64,000 nucleotides of DNA, taken from the NCBI GenBank assembly GCA_019241525.1, contig JAFAWY010000091.1:1-64000 (forward strand). The letters are read 5' to 3'. The DNA comes from Pseudonocardiales bacterium (GTDB taxonomy: Bacteria > Actinomycetota > Actinomycetes > Mycobacteriales > Pseudonocardiaceae). The position numbers and the translations under genes were made by a program. This document shows positions 8,405-16,515 of the stretch, one piece after another. The number at the start of each line of letters is the position of its first letter. Position 1 is the first letter of the stretch. The notes under the pieces are model-generated. The model saw nothing but the letters and a program-made list of their open reading frames with translations, was not told where the DNA came from and did no database searches.

Positions 8405-10387
8405 TCACAGCGGATCGCCGTTGTCGGTGGCGAAGACGATCAGGCTGTTCGCTGGCACCGTGATGCGTGCCGATGCCGGCATGCCGTGCCTGGATGGCCC
8501 GTCGGCGATAATCCCGCCGGCATTGCCCTGGACGGCTGAGTTCGGGAAGGTGTCGTAGTAGTCGCTGTTGAATACTTCGCGCCAGTACCCGATATGGGGG
8601 AACCCGAGCTCGTAGTCGCCGGTGAAGGTCGACTCCGCGACGCTTGCGACGACCACGACATCGCGTCCGACGTTGGGTACCCATCGCTGGAAAGCGAGCA
8701 CCCGACCGTCATGGGCAAGCGGGTACACGGAGACGGGATCGGCACGCAGCGCGGGGTGGCTGCGACGTAGCCAAATCAGGTCGCGGACAAAACGGTGGAA
8801 GTCAACCATCGCGCGGTCAGGGTTGGCGCCGTCAAGGCCGTCCCACCAGATCTGCCGATCGGTGAGCTGGATGTTGTCGGACCAAAGCTTGTCCTCCAGG
8901 AACTCCTGCCCCATGAACAGCATCGGCGTACCCGGAGCGGTTAGGAGCAGACCAGTGGCGACGCGGGCCCGACTGCGGGCGTACCACGACCGGGCATCGT
9001 TGCCGCCGCACAACCGGGCGATCCGCGGCTGCCGGTGGTCGTTGCCGTCGGCGTCCAAGACAAGGTCGTGGTCCTCGAGGCAGGTGTAGGCCTGCCAAGC
9101 ACCGGGAAATCCCCAGGGGCGCTGCAGGCCAGCCACCACGGGCCCGAGGTCGACAGCAGCGTCGGCCCCGCCTGCGACCAGGCTCAAGACTGCCCGGATC
9201 CCTAAGCGCATGCGGTCGTCGTAACCCAAGTCGAAGCCCATACCGGACGGGGCGGGAGTCACCGCAAGTGAGCGGATATCACCCCAGTACTCGGCGATCA
9301 GGACAGCCGAGGGCGTGCGGTAGCGCAGTGTCGCGGTGACATCCTGGCACAACGACCACCCGCCGTTGCGGTCAATCACCGTGATTTCATCGAATCGGAG
9401 TCCGTCGGCGTGGTACTCGTCAAGAAACATCGTCGCATTGTCGATGAGGAACGCGCGGACATCGGGACGGTCGAAGGCAAATATTTTCCCGCCTGCCCAA
9501 TCCCGGTTGAAGAAGTACAGGCTATTGCCGGTGTCGGGATGCGGTGGCATGTCGAGATAGTCCAGGCTGGCCGCGTCTAGGTCGCCTCCGGCGTGGTTAT
9601 AGACCACGTCGAACACGACGGCAATCCCGAAAACGTGACACACATCGACGAACGCCTTGAGCTGGTTGACGTGCCCGACAAGGTCCTGGCGCCGGACCGG
9701 TGTTCGCCTGCGCTGCGTGAGCAGTGCGTTGACCTGGTCCAGATAGGGATCAAGGTCAGCATCGGCGACACAGTAGTCTGTCTCCGGCGAGTACAGGTCG
9801 GTACCGTTGTAGCCCTGGCTCCACGGACCGTGGAACTCCACAACCGGCAGCGGCTGGACCGCGTTCACCCCCAGATCGGCCAGGTAGGCGATGCGCCCCA
9901 GGGCGTCGAGAAGCTTCGCCACCCGGTTCTGGCGGATGTCTCGACCGCCTGGGTCCCGTGCGTAGAAGACGCCGACATGGAACTGGTAGACGACCAGGTC
10001 GTTGAAGGCCGGGGTGATGAACCCGGCGTCGTGCCACGGGTACGCTCCCGGATTCCGCACGACGCAGTCGCAGTCTGCCAGCGCAACGCCACCCTCGAGC
10101 TCCACCGCCCGTGGATCGCGCTTCAGCGCCGCCGACCCGTCTGCACCAACGACGTAGTAGCGGTAGGTCGACCCGTCGACGACGCCGGGGAAAAATCCGG
10201 TCCAGTGACCAGTCGAGGGATCGCGTACAAGCTCGTCCTCCGGCACCGCCTGGTATGTGCTTGTCTCCCCTCGCGCGAGATAGACATGCGCTGCACGCGG
10301 AGCCCAGACGCGAAACGTCGCCCCGCCGTCGACCAGCGTCGCGCCCATAGGCGTGTCGGCGGTGACAAACTTCTGCGAGGCCGCCAT
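8405..10387 (-). CDS. GH13 alpha-glucan enzyme, branching-enzyme/trehalohydrolase-like
   Basis: The 660-aa protein starts with an E-set/CBM48-like domain (residues ~15-110; FRVWAPRAAHVYL and GSTYRYYV). A GH13 barrel follows: YQFHVGVFY, then VVFDVVYNHAGG, then DGLRFDEIT with the nucleophile Asp (~332), LIAEYWGD with the acid/base Glu (~364) and CLEDHDLV with the third Asp (~437). A beta-sandwich C-terminus ends the protein. Layout fits 1,4-alpha-glucan branching enzyme or malto-oligosyltrehalose trehalohydrolase, but LEDHD at the last motif is not the typical form, so I leave the reaction open. GGGGAGGGAG precedes the ATG. It is transcribed convergently toward ackA. The GH65 phosphorylase far downstream is another glucan or trehalose enzyme. 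Confidence 0.85.
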   Translation of the reverse strand: MAASQKFVTADTPMGATLVDGGATFRVWAPRAAHVYLARGETSTYQAVPEDELVRDPSTGHWTGFFPGVVDGSTYRYYVVGADGSAALKRDPRAVELEGGVALADCDCVVRNPGAYPWHDAGFITPAFNDLVVYQFHVGVFYARDPGGRDIRQNRVAKLLDALGRIAYLADLGVNAVQPLPVVEFHGPWSQGYNGTDLYSPETDYCVADADLDPYLDQVNALLTQRRRTPVRRQDLVGHVNQLKAFVDVCHVFGIAVVFDVVYNHAGGDLDAASLDYLDMPPHPDTGNSLYFFNRDWAGGKIFAFDRPDVRAFLIDNATMFLDEYHADGLRFDEITVIDRNGGWSLCQDVTATLRYRTPSAVLIAEYWGDIRSLAVTPAPSGMGFDLGYDDRMRLGIRAVLSLVAGGADAAVDLGPVVAGLQRPWGFPGAWQAYTCLEDHDLVLDADGNDHRQPRIARLCGGNDARSWYARSRARVATGLLLTAPGTPMLFMGQEFLEDKLWSDNIQLTDRQIWWDGLDGANPDRAMVDFHRFVRDLIWLRRSHPALRADPVSVYPLAHDGRVLAFQRWVPNVGRDVVVVASVAESTFTGDYELGFPHIGYWREVFNSDYYDTFPNSAVQGNAGGIIADGPSRHGMPASARITVPANSLIVFATDNGDPL

Positions 10388-10604
10388 GATGCTCCCTCCC
10401 CGTCACGCGTGTAGCCGTTAAATCAACGAGCGTCTTTGTATCGGCACAACGCTGTCACCACACAGGACAGTAAGCAATCGGATTAACTGGGCTCCGTTGG
10501 CGATCCTCTGAGTATGAGAGTGCTGTTTGGGCGCTCCACTGTTTACCGAAACCCGACAGGGGTGAGGCCGCCGAGTGATCCGTGGGGTCAGATGGTGTGA
10601 TACT

Positions 10605-10960
10605 CGATCCTCCGAATCTTCGGGCAGAACCTACGCTCTAGCAGGGCACCGATCGATTCGGTGGCAAACAACTTGTCGCGGACGCGGCCGTTGAATGTCG
10701 CTGTAGCTGTTTTGGACGTCGCCCAAGCTGCACCGGTAACGCACTACCTTTAGTGGTGAGTTCAGGTCCGTTGTCCCAGCGCAGGTGTTCTGGCCTCCGT
10801 CCGGTCTCAGCAACGATCTGTCGAACAGAATGATGGTGTCATCGGCGTGAACAACTGCGCCCATCGAACCGATCATGGACGGTTGAAAGCATGGTTATGC
10901 TCTATGCGCGGTGTCAAACAACTTCGTTCAGCACGTGTGATCAGCGCCGGACACGCCTTT
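10605..10960 (-). pseudogene. IS3-family transposase (OrfB, integrase core) relic
   Basis: Three frames must be joined. From 3' to 5' in coordinates they give LNEVV, then VVHADDTI, then QIVAETGRRPEHLRWDNGPELTT, then TFNGRVRDKLFATESI. The order 'ADDT..L..IVAETGR.PE.LR.DNGPE' and 'FNGR.RDE' is the second half of the IS3-type DDE core. The catalytic Glu of FNGRLRDE is Lys here. At least two frameshifts and internal stops are present. No terminal inverted repeats were found nearby. Confidence 0.75.
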
Positions 10961-11333
10961 ATCTAGAACGTTCGCCGTAGGCGCCACTACGAAACTTGGC
11001 ACCGATGTCGATTCCCAGCATTGCCTAATCTGAGCTCGCGCCCGCTGTCTGATCTGGGCGCAACTGACGGTGATCCCTACGTTTCTCACCAAGCCAACTG
11101 TGCCGCCGATTCGAATCCCGGTCGCGGTTGCAGTCTAGGGGGCGAGGATGCAGCCTTCAACGCTGGCTGGTCGCTTCGGGATGTGCGACGGCCACCGTGC
11201 TGATGCTTGACCGAGCTGGAGTCCACCGATCCTGTGACGCTGGACGGCTGATCTGACCGTATCCCGACGCGGAGGTATCACCACGCTCGGCGCGCGCCTC
11301 CAGCAGAGGTGACTCGATGACGAGGAGGCACCC
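10961..11333. other. Intergenic region upstream of the methyltransferase
   Basis: No gene is supported. A sequence near 11108-11125 resembles a tRNA T-loop but does not fold into a tRNA. Near 11021 MPNLSSRPLSDLG is open for 60 codons without motifs. Confidence 0.35.
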
Positions 11334-11344
11334 ATGCGCTGCGA

Positions 11345-12307
11345 TTGCGTGTTCAGGGAAGCTGGTTCGGGGGTTTCCGGCGCGCTGCGCCTATGCCCGG
11401 GAATCCGGTGACACCGGTGTCGCTGCTGGAGGCTGGTCCGACCGACCGCACGGTTGACCGGAGGGCTGCAGCGCTTCCCCCGATGGGAACCGGCAGCCCG
11501 TCAGCCGATGCCGGCTTCGCGGCGGTCGACGACGCCACAGATCCGATTTCCCTCGTGCACTACCTCGATCGGGTGTCCGGTCAGCTAGATGGGGTCAAGC
11601 GACAGATCCGGCAGCAGCTGGAGGTGAGCGAGGGCGAGTTCGTCCTGGACGTCGGCTGCGGCGCCGGCGACGAGGCATGTGGTCTGTCCGCGCTGGTGGG
11701 TCTTTCGGGCCGGATCATTGGTGTGGACGCCAGCACCACCATGGTGCAGGAAGCCCGGCGACGCGCCACTGGGTCCGCTGTTGCGGTGGGGTTCGCCATA
11801 GGTGACGCCCAGGCCTTGCCGTTCGCCGCAGCCAGCTTCGATGCTTGTCGCGCGGAGCGGGTCCTGCAGCATCTGCGGCATCCTGCGCTGGCCGTGACCG
11901 AGATGGCCCGTGTCACCCGAGCAGGGGGCCGGGTAGTGGTGTGCGAGCCCGATTGGCAGACGCTGGTCGTCGACCATCCCGATCACGCGTTGACGCAGCG
12001 GATCCTCGACTTCCGAGCTGGCAGACTGCAATCACCGTGGATCGGCCGCCAACTCGCCCGGCTGTTCCGGTGCGCCGGCCTGGTCGAGATCTCGGTGAGG
12101 CTGGTGTCGGTGGCATTCGGCTTGTCCGAAGCTATCGACAGCTTCCGGCTGGAGGTGACGCTGCGGCAAGCGACACAGGCTGGGGTGATTACCGCTACCG
12201 ACAAGTCTCACTGGCTGGCGGAATTGACTGAAACGGCTCAGACGGGTTGCTTTGTCGCCGCGGCGACCTGCTTCCTGGTAAGGGGCATCAAACCGTTCAG
12301 GGCGTGA
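11345..12307 (+). CDS. Class I SAM-dependent methyltransferase (type 11)
   Basis: The open frame codes for 320 aa; the Rossmann fold begins near residue 97 with motif I VLDVGCGAGDEA. Motif II-like IIGVDAS and the post-motif FAIGDAQALPFAAASFD follow, then ERVLQHLRHP and GRVVVCEPDW. This is the UbiE/type-11 pattern. The substrate is unknown; quinones, lipids or small metabolites are all possible. The start is uncertain. The first ~45 residues look non-homologous, and ATG at 11483 (MGTGSPSADAG) gives a more usual length of ~274 aa. The best Shine-Dalgarno (GAGGAGG, 11321-11327) instead serves an ATG at 11334 in another frame, which stops after 25 codons. It lies 131 nt before the acyl-CoA synthetase gene. 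Confidence 0.8.
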   Translation: MRVQGSWFGGFRRAAPMPGNPVTPVSLLEAGPTDRTVDRRAAALPPMGTGSPSADAGFAAVDDATDPISLVHYLDRVSGQLDGVKRQIRQQLEVSEGEFVLDVGCGAGDEACGLSALVGLSGRIIGVDASTTMVQEARRRATGSAVAVGFAIGDAQALPFAAASFDACRAERVLQHLRHPALAVTEMARVTRAGGRVVVCEPDWQTLVVDHPDHALTQRILDFRAGRLQSPWIGRQLARLFRCAGLVEISVRLVSVAFGLSEAIDSFRLEVTLRQATQAGVITATDKSHWLAELTETAQTGCFVAAATCFLVRGIKPFRA

Positions 12308-12438
12308 CGACGTCACCTTTTTGTGGCCGTCGGACCCGGTATCACGAGCAGGAGAAGCGCGCTCTGTATCAGCGTGCAACCCCATCGCTCTCAACCCCGG
12401 TCTTGCCGTGGATCCCGCTATTAATCTGGAGGCCCACG

Positions 12439-14244
12439 ATGACTATGAACATCCTCCAGCGCCCGGTCGCGGGCCGCGCGCTGGACGCGGCAACGCTGTG
12501 CGAGGCCTTTCAGACCACTGTGGAGACCTGTCCGCAGCGGGTGGCGTTGCGCACACCGGGTGACGCGGTCGTGGTGACGTGGGAGCAGTACGCCGAGCGG
12601 GTGCGGCGCACCGCGGCCGGATTGGCCGCGCTTGGCATCCGCCGCGGCGACACGGTCGCTGTCATGCTGACGAACCGGCCGGAGTTCTACTGGGTGGACG
12701 TGGCCGCGATGCACCTCGGTGCCACCGCGTTCGGCATCTATAACACCTTCGCTCAGGAACAGGTGGAGTACGTGCTGCGCGACGCTAACTGCGCGGTGGC
12801 CATCATCGAGCAGGCGTTCGCCGACATGCTCGGGCAAGCCAGGCGGGCATGCCCACAGCTGATGCACATCGTGTCAGTCGACGGCGGTGAGAACGTGTTG
12901 TCACTAGATCAGCTCGAAGCCGCCGGGGACCCCTATTTCGATCTGGCTTCTACCTGGCCGGCAGTGCAGCCAGAGGATGTCGTCACTTTGATCTACACCT
13001 CGGGCACAACTGGACCGCCCAAGGGTGTGCAAATCACACACGCCAGCGTGATCGCCAACGCCCGGGCACAGCACCAGGCGATTCCCGCCTTCCGCGACGG
13101 TTTCTCGGCAGTGTCGTACCTACCACTGGCTCATGCCATCGCGCGAGTCTTCGAGCACTATGTTGCCCTGACCCTGGGCGGGACGTTGACCTGCTGCGCC
13201 GACTTGAACAATCTGGCAGCCGCGCTTGTGGATACGCGTCCCACCTGGTTCGCCGGACCACCACGGGTCTGGGAAAGGCTCGAAGCGGGCGTGCTGGCCT
13301 CCATCAGCACTGAACCGGAGGATCGCCGTCGCCGGGACCTCCAGGACGCGATCGAAGTCGGGTTGCGTGTGCTGCGCGCTCAGCAGACCGGTGAGCAGCC
13401 CACCGCCGCGTTGCGGGCCGAACATGAGCTAGCCGATACATTGGTGCTATCCGGGCTGCGGGCACGTCTCGGCCTCGATCGGGTCGAAACCGCCGTGGTC
13501 GGGGCGGCTCCAATTCCCCCAGAGGTGATCGAGTTCTTCTGGGCGCTCGGGGTGCCACTGTGCGAGGGCTACGGTATGTCGGAGATCTGCCTCGCCACCG
13601 TCAACCCGATCGATAGAGTCAAGATCGGCACAGTGGGTCTGCCGATGCCGGGCATCGAGTTGCGCCTGGCCGACGACGGCGAGGTGCTCATGCGCGGTCC
13701 GACTCGCATGCTCAGTTACCGCAACCTCCCGGATAAGACCGCCGAGACGATCGACCCGCAGGGTTGGCTGCATTCAGGCGACATCGGTGAGTTGGACGAG
13801 GACGGTTACCTCCGGATCATCGACCGCAAAAAGGAGATGATCATCAACGTCGCCGGGCACAACATGTCTCCTACTAATGTCGAAGGCCGCCTGAAGGCCG
13901 CCAGCCCGCTGATCGGTCAAGCGGTGTGTATCGGCGACGTGCGCCCATACAACGTGGCGCTGCTCGTGCTGGATCCCGACGCCGCCGCCGCATTCGCCGA
14001 TCGCCATCGGTTGCCGGACACGTCACTGAGCGCGTTGTGCGCTGACTGGCGAGTCCTTGAGGACGTCGCCGCCGGAGTCGCCCGAGCCAACGCGCGGCTC
14101 TCAGTGCCCGAGCAGATCCAGCGCTGGACTCTGCTGGACACCCAATGGCTGCCCGGTGGAGACGAGCTCACCCCGACGATGAAACTCCAACGCCGCACCA
14201 TCATGACCAAATATGCAGCCGCCATCGAGGCGCTCTATCGCTAG
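12439..14244 (+). CDS. Long-chain acyl-CoA synthetase (AMP-forming, FadD15-like)
   Basis: The 601-aa protein starts at ATG 12439, with TGGAGG 6 nt upstream; the longer open frame from 12247 overlaps the methyltransferase and lacks such a site. It activates a fatty acid to acyl-AMP and then acyl-CoA. The P-loop-like LIYTSGTTGPPKGVQ lies near residue 188. A5-type GYGMSEI and the A7/A8 blocks WLHSGDIGELDEDGYLRIID and RKKEMIINVAGHNMSP follow. The C-terminus TMKLQRR retains the region of the catalytic Lys (A10). Length and motifs match the actinobacterial FadD15/long-chain group. Confidence 0.92.
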   Translation: MTMNILQRPVAGRALDAATLCEAFQTTVETCPQRVALRTPGDAVVVTWEQYAERVRRTAAGLAALGIRRGDTVAVMLTNRPEFYWVDVAAMHLGATAFGIYNTFAQEQVEYVLRDANCAVAIIEQAFADMLGQARRACPQLMHIVSVDGGENVLSLDQLEAAGDPYFDLASTWPAVQPEDVVTLIYTSGTTGPPKGVQITHASVIANARAQHQAIPAFRDGFSAVSYLPLAHAIARVFEHYVALTLGGTLTCCADLNNLAAALVDTRPTWFAGPPRVWERLEAGVLASISTEPEDRRRRDLQDAIEVGLRVLRAQQTGEQPTAALRAEHELADTLVLSGLRARLGLDRVETAVVGAAPIPPEVIEFFWALGVPLCEGYGMSEICLATVNPIDRVKIGTVGLPMPGIELRLADDGEVLMRGPTRMLSYRNLPDKTAETIDPQGWLHSGDIGELDEDGYLRIIDRKKEMIINVAGHNMSPTNVEGRLKAASPLIGQAVCIGDVRPYNVALLVLDPDAAAAFADRHRLPDTSLSALCADWRVLEDVAAGVARANARLSVPEQIQRWTLLDTQWLPGGDELTPTMKLQRRTIMTKYAAAIEALYR

Positions 14245-14739
14245 TAAGTAAACCCCTGATCTTCAAGGGCGCCGCAACCTTGTGTCGCCGAGTTCGACGG
14301 TGGTGACGATGCATCGCCGATGCCGTCAGTGGGACACGGCGACGTGACTTCCCGGCGAGGGCCGCTACGGCGAGCCCTGCCAGCGGGCACGGGCGGAGTT
14401 GCCTCTACCCGGCCGCTCGCACAGCTCCGTGTCGCCCTCGGCGACCGCCAGCTCGGCGGCTGCGAGCTCAGCATCGTCGATGCTGGCATCCTGGCGAGCG
14501 GGTCGGGCGGTGCGAGCGAGGGGATCGCTGCGATGCCACTTCTGACGCCAATGTGTCCGATGGAGTCGATCATCGCTTCGATAATGCTGTGGCTGAAGCC
14601 ACCTCAGGTCGGCCCGTGTTACGGGAGAGCACAGCTCCAAGCCTCCCCAGCACACCGCTGACGGATGCGTGGTGACCGTTCGTCGCATTGTGGCTACGCA
14701 GAGGGTTCATTCCTGAGCGCGGTGCGGTGGGCTACAGGC
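14245..14739. other. Region upstream of the LysM gene, no supported gene
   Basis: Open frames occur on both strands (14241-14573 minus, 14320-14661 plus) but they are Ser/Arg/Pro-rich and without motifs. I looked for a cyclic-di-AMP (ydaO-type) riboswitch, which often precedes actinobacterial cell-wall hydrolase genes, and did not recognise one. Confidence 0.35.
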
Positions 14740-15330
14740 ATGTCGGCCCCACAGCCACACGCCACCGCGCGCCGTTGGTTACCTTTCGCCGCCGCTGCCG
14801 CTCTAGGCATGGTGCTGGTCGCCACTGGCCTGCCATCGGCTCCTGCAGCTGCTTCCGCAGGCATCACGCAGAACGCAACTACTGGGTGCGACGGATCAAG
14901 CATGCGGGTCGACAACACGGGCACCGGTTTGTCCACCCAGCGGTACTCCATGTTGATGCCGGGCATCGCCACCCGGCATGCATGCGACTCCTCCGCCCGC
15001 GACGGCGTTGCCCCATCGGCTCGCGAGCTGAAGCCGGCAGCCTTCGTGGCTCTGATAACGCCGCCCATCGTGCTGGCGCAGTCCGCCACACTAAGGGCCT
15101 CGGCGGCTGTTCCACAGCAGCCACGACTGGCCGCGAGTCCACAACCGAGCGGTCAATCCACGACCACCTATAGTGTGCGTGTCGGTGACTGTCTGTCCGA
15201 CATCGCGACAAGTCACAACATCCCCGACTGGCAGGAGCTTTACGCAGTAAACCGCCGAGGCATCAGTAATCCCGACCTGATCTATCCCGGTCAGTTGCTT
15301 CGCCTGCCCACCGCACCGACTGAGCAGTAA
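14740..15330 (+). CDS. Secreted LysM-domain protein
   Basis: Taking ATG 14740 gives 196 aa. A short basic N-terminus and a hydrophobic stretch (WLPFAAAAALGMVLVATGL) with APAAASA form a signal peptide. One LysM domain (residues ~145-190) starts TYSVRVGDCLSDIA and ends with DLIYPGQLLRLP, so it should bind peptidoglycan outside the membrane. The segment just after the signal peptide (TGCDGSSMRVDNTGTGLSTQ) faintly recalls the 'CESGGNW..NTGNGY.GGLQ' start of resuscitation-promoting-factor domains, but the rest of that fold is not visible. No strong Shine-Dalgarno is seen; a longer frame begins at 14665. Confidence 0.75.
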   Translation: MSAPQPHATARRWLPFAAAAALGMVLVATGLPSAPAAASAGITQNATTGCDGSSMRVDNTGTGLSTQRYSMLMPGIATRHACDSSARDGVAPSARELKPAAFVALITPPIVLAQSATLRASAAVPQQPRLAASPQPSGQSTTTYSVRVGDCLSDIATSHNIPDWQELYAVNRRGISNPDLIYPGQLLRLPTAPTEQ

Positions 15331-15334
15331 CCAT

Positions 15335-15348
15335 AGGCGCATGCGCCT
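15335..15348. repeat. 14-bp perfect palindrome after the LysM gene
   Basis: AGGCGCATGCGCCT is its own reverse complement and begins 5 nt after the LysM stop codon. It lacks a loop and a T tract, so it may be a weak terminator or just a protein-binding palindrome. Confidence 0.35.
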
Positions 15349-15507
15349 GAAAACATATGCCCTGGTTTCTGTATGGCCAAACTACCGATCCCGGTAATCG
15401 CGACATCGCAAGTCCACGCAGTGCACGTGACCACATACAGTAGTGAGGATCTTGCTCTCACGGCTAGCGCGCGCAAAGCGGTACCGATAGGACGTCAAGC
15501 CGTCCAG

Positions 15508-15804
15508 CTAATCACCGCCGAATTTCCACCAGTTTTCAATGGTTCCCACCCTAGCCGTCTTTGCATCTCCTTTCGGAGTTGTCCCGCATATCCAAACATC
15601 GAATTTTTCGAAGCCCGGCGTGCTTTTTAGCTCCAGCTCAAAGGTTGTCAGCGGCTTAAAAGAGTCCATCCAGTTGTCGCTGGGTGGTTCGAAGTCAAAT
15701 TTTTCCATCTCCCAACCGCCGCACATGTCATCAGCGCCTGGGTAGTTGCGCATGATCTCCGCAAATATTTCAGCCTTGCTCCGGAGTTGGGCGAATTTCA
15801 GCAT
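15508..15804 (-). CDS. Orphan 98-aa protein, AT-richer than its neighbours
   Basis: The ATG at 15804 is preceded by GAGAGGAAA at good distance, so I prefer it over the longer frame from 15855. The product is soluble with no signal peptide. It contains many aromatic residues (GGWEMEKFDFEPPSDNW, FDVWICGTTP, ENWWKFGGD) and a mixed alpha-beta pattern. I do not recognise the family. Lower GC and balanced amino-acid use suggest it was acquired and still codes for protein. A short frame directly upstream on the same strand (15770-15964) overlaps it by 35 nt and may be a partner. A toxin or antitoxin/immunity role is possible but has no motif support. Confidence 0.6.
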   Translation of the reverse strand: MLKFAQLRSKAEIFAEIMRNYPGADDMCGGWEMEKFDFEPPSDNWMDSFKPLTTFELELKSTPGFEKFDVWICGTTPKGDAKTARVGTIENWWKFGGD

Positions 15805-15964
15805 GCGCTTTCCTCTCTGTTGTGAGCGAGTAGCGATGCAGGCTCTGCGCGACATACCTGTCGGTGTCGCGGCACGGATCGGGCCTAGTCTTGCTCACGG
15901 CCTCTGCCAACTCGGCTCGCAGAGCCCTGGTTGCCGCGGCTAACCCCGCTTGTGGATCTTCCAC
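15770..15964 (-). CDS. Possible small upstream partner (64 aa), unknown
   Basis: The frame starts at a GTG without clear Shine-Dalgarno. It encodes a charged, helix-prone N-terminus (EDPQAGLAAATRALRAELAE) and a basic C-terminus. It overlaps the start of the 98-aa gene. The Ala/Leu/Glu pattern looks coding, but nothing confirms it. Confidence 0.3.
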   Translation of the reverse strand: MEDPQAGLAAATRALRAELAEAVSKTRPDPCRDTDRYVAQSLHRYSLTTERKAHAEIRPTPEQG

Positions 15965-16222
15965 GAAGACGCATCCGTATCGTGCACTTGCAGGTGTAAT
16001 TGCATGTGCACAAACAGGTTAAGACTTAGTAAAGCAAGGCGGCATACGTGTACCCTGAATGGAGCAGTGGCTATGGCATTCAGGAGTCACGCACCAACTA
16101 CGTGAGCACGAAGCGGACTCTCGCCCATCCCGCAGCCTCTGCATGGAAGTGGCGACGGTGGACGGCCGATGTTGCCTACGGGGTCTCACTGCGGCGATGC
16201 AACCAAAGCCACCAGCGCGCCC

Positions 16223-16515
16223 CTAGAGATCCGGCCAAGACCGGGCTTGGGGACGAGGATCTAGCCAGGAGGGAATGCTGAGGGGCGTCAAGGGATCTGG
16301 TTGAGTGTGGTGAATGACGCGGTGGATGGTAGAGAGGCCGACGTTGTACTCCTCGTACTCCTCGTACTCCTCGGCCAGATCGGCTGGAGATACCCCGCCT
16401 CTGACTGAGGGTGGTGAAGCGCAGCGCTGAGTCGGGATGCTCGCCGCGTAGGCTGCCTTGCGCTGGGCGATGACCATGCCTTCGCGCGTTCGCGGCTCGT
16501 TGACGTTGCCCCGAA
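16223..16515 (-). pseudogene. Resolvase/invertase C-terminal fragment
   Basis: Near the end of a long minus-strand frame, RTREGMVIAQRK is followed after a scrambled stretch by VSPADLAEEY and VGLSTIHRVIH. Tn3-type serine resolvases have 'RTREGMA.AKAKG....P.LS' followed by a helix-turn-helix 'ELAELFGV.RSTVYRA'. The linker is out of frame, and the helix-turn-helix is stretched by an EEYEEYEEY insertion. The catalytic N-terminal domain with the active Ser is absent, so the gene is dead or a remnant. Confidence 0.55.
16346..16372. repeat. Three tandem 9-bp repeats (GTACTCCTC)
   Basis: GTACTCCTC occurs three times in direct succession. On the minus strand it encodes EEY EEY EEY inside the resolvase helix-turn-helix remnant. 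It looks like a replication-slippage expansion. Confidence 0.85.

Noticed and set aside
11103-11127. tRNA-like T-loop (GATTCGAATCCCGG)
   Set aside because: The flanking bases do not form a T stem, and no anticodon or acceptor arms can be folded upstream.
14245-14739. Cyclic-di-AMP riboswitch ahead of the LysM gene
   Set aside because: Expected conserved segments were not seen; the leader has only scattered short pairings.
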